The position numbers were made by a program, and so were the translations under genes. A stretch of DNA of 46,287 nt from Nocardioidaceae bacterium UBA4001 (GTDB lineage Bacteria > Actinomycetota > Actinomycetes > Propionibacteriales > Nocardioidaceae): positions 1 through 46,287 of the forward strand of contig DGBP01000073.1 of assembly GCA_002384855.1 (NCBI GenBank), read 5' to 3'. Under the pieces are notes generated by a model. The model was not told the origin of the DNA. It saw only the letters and a list, made by a program, of their open reading frames with translations, and ran no database searches. Positions 33,937 through 41,704 of this stretch are shown here, in pieces (positions within the stretch are counted from its first letter, which is position 1; every line of letters begins with the position of its first letter).

Positions 33937-34719
33937 ATGCAGCGTGACGCGAGGTTCAAGGGCCGCACCGTGGTGGTCACCGGGGGCGCGGGCGGGATCG
34001 GGCGCGAGGTCTGCGCCGGCTTCGCGAGGGAGGGTGCCTCGGTGGCCGTGGTGGACGTCGACGAGTCCGCGGCTGCGGCACTGGCGGCAGAGCTCGGGCG
34101 GGACGTCGGCGCGGATGCCGTGGGCTACGCCGTGGACGTCAGCGACCAGGCGGCGGTGGCGGTGCTGATGCGCGAGGTGCACGAGCGCCTCGGCGGGCCT
34201 CACGTTCTGGTCAGCCTCGCCGGCGGGTCGCTGGGCACTCCGAAGGCGCTCGAAGACATCGAGCCCCAGCACGTCGACGCCGTGGTGGACGTCAACCTCA
34301 AGGGGACGTTCTACTCCTGCCAGGCTGCCGCGCCCTACATGACCCAGGCAGGCGGCGGGGCGATGATCACCACCTCCTCCATCGGCGGACGCCAGCCGTC
34401 GCCGGTGACCGGGGTGCCGTACGCCGCGTCGAAGGCGGCCGTGGTCGGGCTGACCAAGCGCCTGGCCCGGGAGCTCGGAGGGCGAGGGGTCCGGGTGAAC
34501 GCCGTCGCTCCTGGGCTGTTCCTCACCGGGCGGCTCCAGGCGATGTACGACGACCTGCCGGAGGTCGAGCGACGGGGAGTGCTCGATGCGATTCCACTGG
34601 GCAGGTTCCCGGAGGTCCGCGAGCTCGTGGATCCAGTGCTCTTCCTGGCCGGCGAGGAGGCGTCCTACATCACCGGCGTGGTGCTGGACGTCAACGGCGG
34701 CCGGTTCATGCCCCTGTGA
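33937..34719 (+). CDS. short-chain dehydrogenase/reductase
   Basis: 260 residues from ATG 33937 with TAGGAG 5 bases upstream; a longer frame upstream is a shadow of the divergent gene. TGGAGGIG near 15-22, a Ser in TTSSIGG, YAASK and the C-terminal LDVNGGRFM mark a classical SDR. It is divergent from the monooxygenase operon and shares its promoter region, so it may reduce the keto group of the cyclohexenone-type product; that is inference. Its end overlaps the convergent ligase gene by 14 bases. Confidence 0.87.
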   Translation: MQRDARFKGRTVVVTGGAGGIGREVCAGFAREGASVAVVDVDESAAAALAAELGRDVGADAVGYAVDVSDQAAVAVLMREVHERLGGPHVLVSLAGGSLGTPKALEDIEPQHVDAVVDVNLKGTFYSCQAAAPYMTQAGGGAMITTSSIGGRQPSPVTGVPYAASKAAVVGLTKRLARELGGRGVRVNAVAPGLFLTGRLQAMYDDLPEVERRGVLDAIPLGRFPEVRELVDPVLFLAGEEASYITGVVLDVNGGRFMPL

Positions 34720-36340
34720 CGCTGCTGTCTGACAGGTCGCGGAGCCTGAACCGCTGGAGCTTCCCGGTGGCGGTCCGCGGGAGCGCGTCGGCGAAGTCGA
34801 GCAAGCGAGGGTACTTGTAGGGCGCGATCCGCGACTTCACGAAGTCCTGCAGCAGCCGGGCCTCCGACTCCGAGGCCTCGACCCCGGGGGCAAGGACGAC
34901 GTAGGCCTTCACGACCTGTCCCCGAGCCTCGTCCTCGACGCCGACCACACCACACTCGGCGACGTGGTCGTGCGCCAGCAAGGCCTCCTCGACCTCGGGC
35001 CCGGCGATGTTGTAGCCGCCCGAGATGATCATGTCGTCGCTTCGCGCCTGGTACCAGAAGTAGCCGTCCTGGTCCCGAAGGAAGGTGTCGCCGGTGACGT
35101 TCCAGCCCCCTTGGACGTAGACCTGCTGCCGCGGGTCGGCGAGGTAGCGGCAGCCGGTGGGGCCCTTGACCGCGAGCCGGCCGATCTCCCCGTCCGGGGC
35201 GGGGTTGCCGTCGTCGTCCAGGATCGTGGCGATGTACCCGGGAACCGGCCGCCCCGTCGAGCCGGGCCGGATGTCCTGGTCGGCGGCGCCGACGAAGATG
35301 TGCAGCATCTCGGTGGACCCGATCCCATCGATGAGTCTCAGGCCGGTCTCCTCATAGATGGCGCGCCAGGTCGCCTCGGGAAGGTGCTCGCCGGCCGAGA
35401 CGGCGCGCCGGAGCTTGCTGAGCACATGTCCCTTCCCGGAGGCCACCATCGCGCGGTACGCCGTGGGGGCGGTGAAGCAGACCGTAACCTCGTGCTTCTC
35501 GATCAGCTCCGCCAGCTCGGTCGGCGACGCCTTCTCGATCAGCAAGGTGGATGCACCCACCCGGAACGGGAAGATCACCAGGCCGCCGAGGCCGAACGTG
35601 AAGCCCAGCGGAGGGGTTCCGGTGAACACGTCGTCCGGTTCTGGGCGGAGGACGTGCTTGGAGAACGTGTCGGCGGTGGCGAGCACGTCCCGGTGGAAGT
35701 GCATGGTGGCCTTGGGGCGGCCGGTGGTCCCGGAGGTGAACGCGAGCAGGGCGACGTCGTCCGCGGCGGTCATCACGTTCTGGAACTCACCGGACCGGCC
35801 GGCCACGCGGCGGGTCAGGTCATCGGGAGCGTCGCCACCAACCGGGACCACGACGAGGTCGGGCACCTGTGCCGCCTCGAGCTCCGAAAGGAAACGGTGG
35901 TCGGTGAGCGCGAGCCGGACCCGGGCGATCTCGGAGACGGTGGCGAGCTCACGACTGCGCAGAAGCGGCATGGTGGTGACCGCAACCGCGCCGGCCTTGA
36001 TCACCGCCATCCAGCAGGCGACCAGCCAGGGGTTGTTCGGGGCGCGCAGCAGCACGCGGTTGCCGGGGACCACCCCGAGGTCGTCGACGAGGACGTGGGC
36101 GACCTGGTTCGCCGTGCGGAGCAGGTCGGCGTAGGTCCACGCCGTCCCATCGGGCGACAGGAGGCAGGTCCGCTCGTTCCCTCCGCCCTCGACGACGCGA
36201 TCCAGGAGCTCCACCGCGCAGTTCAGCCGGTCTGGGTACTGCACGTCGGGGAAGTCAAGGAGGAGCTCTGGCCACTGGTCCGGCGGCGGGAGGTGGTCCC
36301 GGCAGAACGTGTCGACGTGAGCGGACTGTGACAGTTCCAT
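34706..36340 (-). CDS. 2-aminobenzoate-CoA ligase
   Basis: 544 residues from ATG 36340, preceded by AAGAAGG. The N-terminal SAHVDTFCRDHLPPPDQWPE, then YPDRLNCAVELLD, is characteristic of the 2-aminobenzoate-CoA ligase group. FTSGTTGRPKATMHFHRD, IGSTEMLHIF, ISGGYNIAGPEVEE and the Lys in TATGKLQRFRL are intact. It activates anthranilate to 2-aminobenzoyl-CoA with ATP and CoA, supplying the monooxygenase/reductase at 31483-33855. It is transcribed alone from a promoter very similar to that of the monooxygenase operon. Confidence 0.9.
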   Translation of the reverse strand: MELSQSAHVDTFCRDHLPPPDQWPELLLDFPDVQYPDRLNCAVELLDRVVEGGGNERTCLLSPDGTAWTYADLLRTANQVAHVLVDDLGVVPGNRVLLRAPNNPWLVACWMAVIKAGAVAVTTMPLLRSRELATVSEIARVRLALTDHRFLSELEAAQVPDLVVVPVGGDAPDDLTRRVAGRSGEFQNVMTAADDVALLAFTSGTTGRPKATMHFHRDVLATADTFSKHVLRPEPDDVFTGTPPLGFTFGLGGLVIFPFRVGASTLLIEKASPTELAELIEKHEVTVCFTAPTAYRAMVASGKGHVLSKLRRAVSAGEHLPEATWRAIYEETGLRLIDGIGSTEMLHIFVGAADQDIRPGSTGRPVPGYIATILDDDGNPAPDGEIGRLAVKGPTGCRYLADPRQQVYVQGGWNVTGDTFLRDQDGYFWYQARSDDMIISGGYNIAGPEVEEALLAHDHVAECGVVGVEDEARGQVVKAYVVLAPGVEASESEARLLQDFVKSRIAPYKYPRLLDFADALPRTATGKLQRFRLRDLSDSSVTGA

Positions 36341-36386
36341 GCTGACCTTCTTCGCGTGGTCGGGGGCCGCGGTGCCCACTCGCCAA

Positions 36387-36414
36387 AGTATGCTCTTGCC
36401 GTGACGGTAGTCAA
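36387..36414 (-). promoter_or_regulatory. promoter of the 2-aminobenzoate-CoA ligase gene
   Basis: On the minus strand TTGACT (36409-36414) and CATACT (36387-36392) are 16 bases apart, the same boxes and spacing as before the monooxygenase operon. The plus strand reads ACGGTAGTCAA (36404-36414), the shared operator-like motif. The PaaX gene starts divergently ~70 bases away. Confidence 0.55.
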
Positions 36415-36484
36415 TGGATCAACATAGCCTCGTGTGGCGGTCGGCGCCGCAGCAGCCGCGCGAACCAGCGTTAAGGTGCAGTCC

Positions 36485-37333
36485 GTGTCCGTTTCCGTGA
36501 TCGACGACGAGGTCAGCCAGTCCCGTGGCCTGCAGCCCCGTGCTCTGATCGTGACCATCTACGGGCTCTACGCGCGTGAGGTCGGTGGATGGCTGAGCGT
36601 CAGCTCACTCATTCGTCTCATGGGAGGGCTCGGCGTCGACGAGCCGGCCGTGCGCTCCTCGATCTCCCGACTCAAGCGGCGGGGGATCCTCGAAGCCCAG
36701 AGGGTCGACGGGGTCGCGGGCTATGCGTTGTCCGAGCACGCTCGAGAGATCCTCGCCGAGGGTGACCGACGGATCTTCGAGCGGCCGCGAGCGGACGCAC
36801 GGGACGGCTGGGTGATGGCCGTCTTCAGCGTCCCGGAGACCGAACGGCAACGGCGGCACACGCTGCGCTCCCGTCTCTCCTGGCTCGGATTCGGCACCGT
36901 GGCGGCGGGCGTGTGGATCGCGCCCGCCCACCTCGAGGAGGAGACCCGGGACGTGCTCGAGCGGTACGACCTTGCCCCTTACGTGCGGCTCTTCCGAGCA
37001 GACTTCCTCGGCTTCGGCGACCTGCGGGAGCAGGTCCGCACGTGGTGGGACCTCGAAGGGCTCGAGAAGCTCTACGACGAGTTCGCGACCGCCCAGGCGC
37101 CGGTCCTCGAGCGGTGGCGGCGCCGCCGTGTCGCCGATGACGGGGCCGCTTTCGCCGACTACGTCCGGACCCTGACACTTTGGCGGCGACTCCCGTTCCT
37201 GGACCCGGGCCTGGACCAGGAGCTGCTGCCGCGGCCGTGGCAGGGCGTGCGCGCGGCGGACACCTTCGTCGCCATCCAGGAACGCCTGAGTGACGCGGCG
37301 CGTCGGCACGTGGCCGCAGAGACGGGACGTTAG
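36485..37333 (+). CDS. PaaX-family transcriptional regulator (second copy)
   Basis: 282 residues from GTG 36485, which has TTAAGG 8 bases upstream; GTG 36434 is an alternative with no visible site. N-terminal winged helix (LIVTIYGLYAREVGGWLSV, VRSSISRLKRRGILE), PaaX core (DGWVMAVFSVPETERQRRHTLRSRL, GTVAAGVWIAP) and C-terminal WRRLPFLDPGLDQELLP are present. It is divergent from the 2-aminobenzoate-CoA ligase and probably represses the anthranilate genes until an aryl-CoA binds. It is clearly distinct from the copy beside boxC, with no long disordered N-terminus. Confidence 0.9.
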   Translation: MSVSVIDDEVSQSRGLQPRALIVTIYGLYAREVGGWLSVSSLIRLMGGLGVDEPAVRSSISRLKRRGILEAQRVDGVAGYALSEHAREILAEGDRRIFERPRADARDGWVMAVFSVPETERQRRHTLRSRLSWLGFGTVAAGVWIAPAHLEEETRDVLERYDLAPYVRLFRADFLGFGDLREQVRTWWDLEGLEKLYDEFATAQAPVLERWRRRRVADDGAAFADYVRTLTLWRRLPFLDPGLDQELLPRPWQGVRAADTFVAIQERLSDAARRHVAAETGR

Positions 37334-37355
37334 CCGAGCCTGCTGGCCGAGCCTG

Positions 37356-37754
37356 CTAACCGGGCAGGACCGCGAAGCCCTGCACCTCGACCTGGGCCTC
37401 CTCGTCCCACAGCCGTGCCACGCCGATGCCTGCCATCGCCGGGTAGGTGCGCCCGACGAGACGCTTCCACACCCCGCCGATCTCGTGGGCGTGCCGGCGG
37501 TAGTCGGCCATGTCGACGATGTAGACGGTGAGGCTCGCCAGATCCTCCGGAGCGCCCCCGCAGGCGGCGAGCGCCGAGAGCAGGTTGGCGAGCGCCAGCT
37601 CGAACTGGTCCACGACTGTGTCGCCGACGATGTTGCCTTCGCGATCCATCGCCGTCTGCCCGGCGAGGAAGACCATGCGACCGTGGCCCGCGACGGCATG
37701 GGAGAAGCCCCTGGGCTGCGCCAGGGACGGGGGGTTGATGTGCTCCAGGCTCAT
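37356..37754 (-). CDS. Rid-family (YjgF/YER057c) protein, non-canonical
   Basis: 132 residues of usual Rid length. VFLAGQTAMDREGNIVGDTVVDQFELALANL and LTVYIVDMADY follow the chorismate-mutase-like Rid fold. The catalytic Arg105 of RidA is replaced: YPAMAGIGVARL has Met107 where RidA has PAR, so it belongs to the Rid groups without canonical imine deaminase chemistry. Its place between an SDR and the PaaX gene suggests it acts on the enamine formed from 2-aminobenzoyl-CoA, perhaps binding or hydrolysing it by another mechanism. It starts 7 bases after the SDR stop. Confidence 0.88.
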   Translation of the reverse strand: MSLEHINPPSLAQPRGFSHAVAGHGRMVFLAGQTAMDREGNIVGDTVVDQFELALANLLSALAACGGAPEDLASLTVYIVDMADYRRHAHEIGGVWKRLVGRTYPAMAGIGVARLWDEEAQVEVQGFAVLPG

Positions 37755-37761
37755 CGCTCAC

Positions 37762-38529
37762 TCATGACTGAACAGCCCCTCCGTCGACGTTGACGCCCTG
37801 TCCGGTGACACCGGCGTTGGCGACACAGAACCAGATCGCGTCCGCTACCTCCTCGACCGAGATGAGCCGGCCGATCGGCTGCTTGGCCTCGAGGATCTCG
37901 CGGGCCTCCGTGGCGCTCCTGCCGGTCTTGGCGACGATGCCGTCGACCGTGGCATCGGTCATCGGTGTGTCGACGTACCCGGGGCAGACCGCGTTGACCG
38001 TGACCCCCGTGCCGGCCACCTCGGCCGCCGCTGAGCGGACCAGGCCGAGGACGCCGTGCTTGCTCGCGGTGTAGGCGCCGATGTAGGGCTCGCCGATCTT
38101 CGCGGCGACCGAGGCGACCACGACGACCCGCCCGTGCCCCCGCTGGAGCATGCCGGGCAGCGCGCGGCGGATGCAGCGGAACGGCGCGGTGAGGTTCAGG
38201 TCGAGCATGCGCTGCCACTGCTCGTCGGTGGTTCGGGCGACCGAGGCCGACACGCCCGCCCCCGCGTTGGCCACGAGCACGTCGACGCGGCCCCAGGAGT
38301 CCTCGACCTCGGCGAAGATGTCGTGGACCGCGGCGGGGTCGGTGATGTCCCCGGGCAGGACCAGCGACTCCCCGTGACAGTCCGCCGCCGTGTCCCGGAG
38401 CTCTGCCTCGTTGCGCGCGGTGAGCGCGACCCGATAGCCCTCCCGGCTCAGCCGGCCGGCCGCCGCTCGGCCGATCCCTCGCCCCGCGCCGGTGATGACG
38501 GCGACGCGGGTTTCGTCCAAGTTCGGCAC
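37762..38529 (-). CDS. short-chain dehydrogenase/reductase
   Basis: 255 residues from GTG 38529, chosen because AAGG lies 7 bases upstream; ATG 38553 has no site and lies in the promoter. TGAGRGIG at about 10-17, NAGAGVS, a Ser in VASVAAK, Y-T-A-S-K and NVDGGAVQS give a classical SDR. Co-transcribed with the Rid protein. In the anthranilate route it could act on a hydroxy/keto acyl-CoA before thiolysis; substrate not determinable. Confidence 0.86.
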   Translation of the reverse strand: MPNLDETRVAVITGAGRGIGRAAAGRLSREGYRVALTARNEAELRDTAADCHGESLVLPGDITDPAAVHDIFAEVEDSWGRVDVLVANAGAGVSASVARTTDEQWQRMLDLNLTAPFRCIRRALPGMLQRGHGRVVVVASVAAKIGEPYIGAYTASKHGVLGLVRSAAAEVAGTGVTVNAVCPGYVDTPMTDATVDGIVAKTGRSATEAREILEAKQPIGRLISVEEVADAIWFCVANAGVTGQGVNVDGGAVQS

Positions 38530-38538
38530 TCCTAGACC

Positions 38539-38573
38539 TTGCCATGTCTCCATTACGACCGTCAAGATGACGA
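38539..38573. promoter_or_regulatory. divergent SDR/thiolase promoter region with operator-like repeat
   Basis: ACGACCGTCAA (38555-38565) is the third copy of the shared motif. Here it overlaps an inverted repeat CGTCA-AGA-TGACG (38560-38572). TTGCCA (38539-38544) and CAAGAT (38563-38568) could serve the thiolase gene, which would then have almost no leader. Confidence 0.45.
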
Positions 38574-38577
38574 CATA

Positions 38578-39759
38578 ATGAACGCGACGACGAACGTGTA
38601 CCTGATCGACGCCGTCCGGACCGTGTTCGGCCGCCACCGCGGCGGGCTGTCCACGGTTCGCACCGACGACCTGGCCGCCCTCCCGATCGCCGAGCTGGTT
38701 GCCCGCCACGCCGAGCTGGACCCCGCGACCATCGATGACGTCTACCTGGGGAACACCAACGGTGCTGGTGAGGAGAACCGCAACGTTGCTCGGATGGCCG
38801 CCCTTCTCGCCGGGCTGCCGGTCACCGTGCCCGGGGTGACGGTGAACCGGCTGTGCGCGTCCGGCGCGGAGGCCGTCATCCAGTCCGGGAGGGCGGTGGC
38901 AACCGGTGACGCGACGCTGGTGATCGCCGGCGGCGTGGAGGGGATGAGCCGTGCTCCCTTCGTCGTGCCGAAGCCGCAGGAGGCGCTCCCGCGCGCCATG
39001 CAGATGCACCAGACCACGGTGGGCTGGCGGATGCCGAACCCGGCCTTCCCGGACCACTGGGTCGACCCGCTGGGGACGTGTGCAGAGCGGGTCGCCGACG
39101 AGCTCGGCGTCGGCCGTGAGGAGCAGGACGCCTGGGCGGCGCGCTCCCACCAGCTCGCTGCGAAGGCCTGGGGCGCGGGATTGCACGACTCCTACGTCAT
39201 GCCGGTCGAGCACGTGTCAAGGGACGAGAGCCTGCGGCCGGACAGCACCGTGGAGTCGCTGGGCAAGCTCGCGCCCGCTTTCACACCCGACGGCACCGTC
39301 ACGGCGGGCAACTCATCGCCGATCAACGACGGCGCCATCGCGGTCCTGGTCGGCGGGGACACCGCCGCGGAGCAGCTCGGCGTCCAGCCACTGGGCCGGA
39401 TCGTCAGCAGCAGGACCGTCGCGGTCGAGCCGGACCGCTTCAGCGTTGCCCCGGTCCCCGCCATCGAGCAGCTGCTCGGCCGGGCCGGCCTCGGGATCGC
39501 CGACGTGGACCTGTGGGAGATCAACGAGGCGTTCGCGGCCATGGTCCTGTCCACGCTCAGACTGATGCCCGACATCGAGCGGGAGCGGGTCAACGTGAAC
39601 GGCGGTGCGATCGCACTCGGCCACCCGCTTGGTGCCTCCGCGCCCCGGGTGCTCGTCGACCTCTGCCGGGAGCTGCGCCGCCGAGGTGGTGGAGTGGGGG
39701 TGGCCGCTGCATGCATCGGGGTCGGCCTCGGACAGGCCGTACTCGTCGAAGTCAAGTGA
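38578..39759 (+). CDS. acetyl-CoA acyltransferase (thiolase)
   Basis: 393 residues from ATG 38578. Catalytic Cys93 (NRLCASGAEA), His349 (GHPLGAS) and Cys379 (AACIGVG) are all present, as is INEAFAAM. The family includes 3-oxoadipyl-CoA thiolase (PcaF/PaaJ), so it may cleave a 3-oxo dicarboxylyl-CoA into acetyl-CoA and a shorter acyl-CoA, serving the anthranilate and possibly the benzoate branch. The promoter lies almost at the start codon, so a leaderless or very short-leader mRNA is likely. The next gene follows after 10 bases. Confidence 0.92.
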   Translation: MNATTNVYLIDAVRTVFGRHRGGLSTVRTDDLAALPIAELVARHAELDPATIDDVYLGNTNGAGEENRNVARMAALLAGLPVTVPGVTVNRLCASGAEAVIQSGRAVATGDATLVIAGGVEGMSRAPFVVPKPQEALPRAMQMHQTTVGWRMPNPAFPDHWVDPLGTCAERVADELGVGREEQDAWAARSHQLAAKAWGAGLHDSYVMPVEHVSRDESLRPDSTVESLGKLAPAFTPDGTVTAGNSSPINDGAIAVLVGGDTAAEQLGVQPLGRIVSSRTVAVEPDRFSVAPVPAIEQLLGRAGLGIADVDLWEINEAFAAMVLSTLRLMPDIERERVNVNGGAIALGHPLGASAPRVLVDLCRELRRRGGGVGVAAACIGVGLGQAVLVEVK

Positions 39760-39769
39760 GGGGAAGCCG

Positions 39770-40570
39770 ATGATCAAGCCCGAGGAGTTCACCGACGTCA
39801 CCTACGTCGTGGAGGAGGACACGTACGCCGTCGTCACGATCAACCGACCTGACCGGATGAACTCGTTCCGGGCCCGCACGGTGGACGAGCTCATCTATGC
39901 GTTCAAGCACGCCTGGGCAGACCGCCGCGTGGCCGCGGTGATCCTGACAGGGGCCGGAGAACGAGCGTTCTGTGCCGGCGGTGACGTCAAGGAACGGGCC
40001 GAGACCGGTTCCTACGGCCCGGGCGAGTGGGGGATGTTCGAGGTCGAGCGACTGCACCGGATCATCCGGGACATCCCCAAGCCGGTGATCGCTGCGGTCA
40101 ACGGGGTGGCCGTCGGTGGCGGCCACGTCCTGCACGTCATCTGCGATCTGTCGATCGCGTCGGAGACGGCGCGGTTCGGGCAGGCCGGCCCGCGGGTGGG
40201 ATCCTTCGACGCGGGGTTCGGGTCGACGTACCTGGCACGCGTGGTCGGAGAGAAGCGGGCGCGACAGATCTGGTTCCTTCTGGACCTGTACGACGCGCAG
40301 ACGGCGGAGCGCTGGAACCTCGTCAACGACGTGGTGCCTCCGGCTGAGCTGCTCGACAAGGCCCGGGAGTATGCACGAACGATCGCTTCCTACTCCCCGA
40401 CCGCGCTGAAGTTCCTCAAGCACTCGTTCAACGCCGACACCGAGCACATCGCCGGGATCTCCAACATCGCGTTCGACGGGCTGGACATGTTCGTCCACAC
40501 CGACGAGGGGATGGAAGGGGCCAAGGCGTTCGCGGAGAAGCGGCCGCCGGACTTCGCGCCGTACCGCTGA
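39770..40570 (+). CDS. MenB/BadI-type crotonase, possible ring-opening hydrolase
   Basis: 266 residues from ATG 39770 with GAGGGGAAG upstream; a longer frame is a shadow of the thiolase. FCAGGDVKERAE and GVAVGGGHVLHVICDLSIAS form the oxyanion hole. The segment RFGQAGPRVGSFDAGFGS followed by RARQIWF, and the C-terminal EKRPPDF, are hallmarks of the MenB group, which includes BadI (2-oxocyclohexanecarboxyl-CoA hydrolase). A BadI-like retro-Dieckmann ring opening fits a cyclic beta-keto acyl-CoA made from 2-aminobenzoyl-CoA. General enoyl-CoA hydratase activity is the alternative. Confidence 0.88.
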   Translation: MIKPEEFTDVTYVVEEDTYAVVTINRPDRMNSFRARTVDELIYAFKHAWADRRVAAVILTGAGERAFCAGGDVKERAETGSYGPGEWGMFEVERLHRIIRDIPKPVIAAVNGVAVGGGHVLHVICDLSIASETARFGQAGPRVGSFDAGFGSTYLARVVGEKRARQIWFLLDLYDAQTAERWNLVNDVVPPAELLDKAREYARTIASYSPTALKFLKHSFNADTEHIAGISNIAFDGLDMFVHTDEGMEGAKAFAEKRPPDFAPYR

Positions 40571-40933
40571 ATCGCGGTCCACGGGCGAAGAGGCGCAGGC
40601 ACTGCGCGCGCGTATCGGTCGTCCTCGGGATTACGCTGCAAGCAGCAGGCGGCTCGCCGCAGTGCGTCGGCGAGCTCGCGCGCAGACCGCTCCACGTTGT
40701 GCGGGTCCGCGACCCCAGCCTGCGCGGGCCGATGACGGCACGTGTCGATGAAGACCTCGCATCTGGCCGGCTTACCGGGGCAGCGGGATATTCACACCAG
40801 TCCGCCCGGCCAGGGTGTTGCGCATGTCCTTTCATGGCCACAACAATCACCGAGACGGCGATGACGCATGCCGAGCGAACCCGCGACTTCCGAGCGTCCT
40901 GACCCAAGAGTCCCGCCATCCCGAGGAGATCCT
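40571..40933. other. intergenic region without a convincing gene
   Basis: About 360 bases separate the anthranilate gene set from the next operon. Short frames exist on both strands but show no domain, coding bias or ribosome site. The only clear signal is GAGGAG (40923-40928), the ribosome site of the following gene. It may be a boundary between two acquired modules. Confidence 0.5.
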
Positions 40934-41704
40934 GTGTCCGTACTGTCCGAGCTCGTCACCAGCCTTGCCGATGGAACTATCCAGGTGGTCGACCTGACCG
41001 CCCCCCTCTCGGACCAGACCCCGATTCTGATGCTGCCGCCGGAGTTCGGGCAGACGGCGCGGTTCGAGCTCGAGGAGATCAGCCGGTACGACGACCGCGG
41101 CCCGGCCTGGTACTGGAACAACTTCCGCACCGGCGAACACACCGGCACGCACTTCGACGCACCCAACCACTGGGTGACAGGCAAGGATGGGCACGACGTG
41201 GCCTCCGTCCCGGTGGGCCGCCTGGTCGCGCCCGCGGCGGTCCTCGACTTCGGCGCGCAGGCCGCCGAAGATCCGGACTTCCTGCTCGAGATCGACCACG
41301 TGAGGCAATGGGAGTCCGACCACGGCGAGCTGCCTCGCGGCGGATGGCTGCTCTTCCGGACCGGCTGGGACTCGCGCACGACCCAAGAGGCGATGCTGAA
41401 CGCCGACGACACCGGCCCGCACACCCCCGGGATCTCAGTCGAGTGTGCTCGCTGGATCGCAGAGGAGTCGCCAGTGCTCGGACTCGGTGTGGAGACCGTG
41501 GGCACGGACGCGGGCGCGGCGCACTCTTTCGACCCGGCGTTCCCGTGCCATTCGTTCCTGATGGGAAACAACAAGTACGGGCTTACCCAGCTGCAGAACC
41601 TCGACAGCCTTCCACCCACCGGTGCGGTGGTGATCGCCTCTCCGCTTCCCATCGTTTCCGGATCCGGATCGCCGGCGCGTGTGCTGGCGTTGGTCGAAAC
41701 CTGA
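40934..41704 (+). CDS. cyclase-family hydrolase, isatin-hydrolase-like
   Basis: 256 residues from GTG 40934 with GAGGAG 5 bases upstream; an ATG further upstream lacks a site. The metal motif HTGTHFDAPNH gives His69, His73, Asp75 and His79, as in the cyclase family (PF04199) that contains kynurenine formamidase and Mn-dependent isatin hydrolase. PPEFGQTARF and SRYDDRGPAWYWNN before the motif look like the aromatic-rich substrate loop of isatin hydrolases. The gene overlaps a ThDP enzyme and adjoins the anthranilate route, supporting conversion of isatin to isatinate. Another cyclic amide or ester is possible. Confidence 0.82.
   Translation: MSVLSELVTSLADGTIQVVDLTAPLSDQTPILMLPPEFGQTARFELEEISRYDDRGPAWYWNNFRTGEHTGTHFDAPNHWVTGKDGHDVASVPVGRLVAPAAVLDFGAQAAEDPDFLLEIDHVRQWESDHGELPRGGWLLFRTGWDSRTTQEAMLNADDTGPHTPGISVECARWIAEESPVLGLGVETVGTDAGAAHSFDPAFPCHSFLMGNNKYGLTQLQNLDSLPPTGAVVIASPLPIVSGSGSPARVLALVET

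Noticed and set aside
40390..40695. 101-residue minus-strand frame overlapping the end of the MenB/BadI-like gene
   Set aside because: Half of it is the shadow of the crotonase gene and the rest has no recognisable domain or ribosome site.
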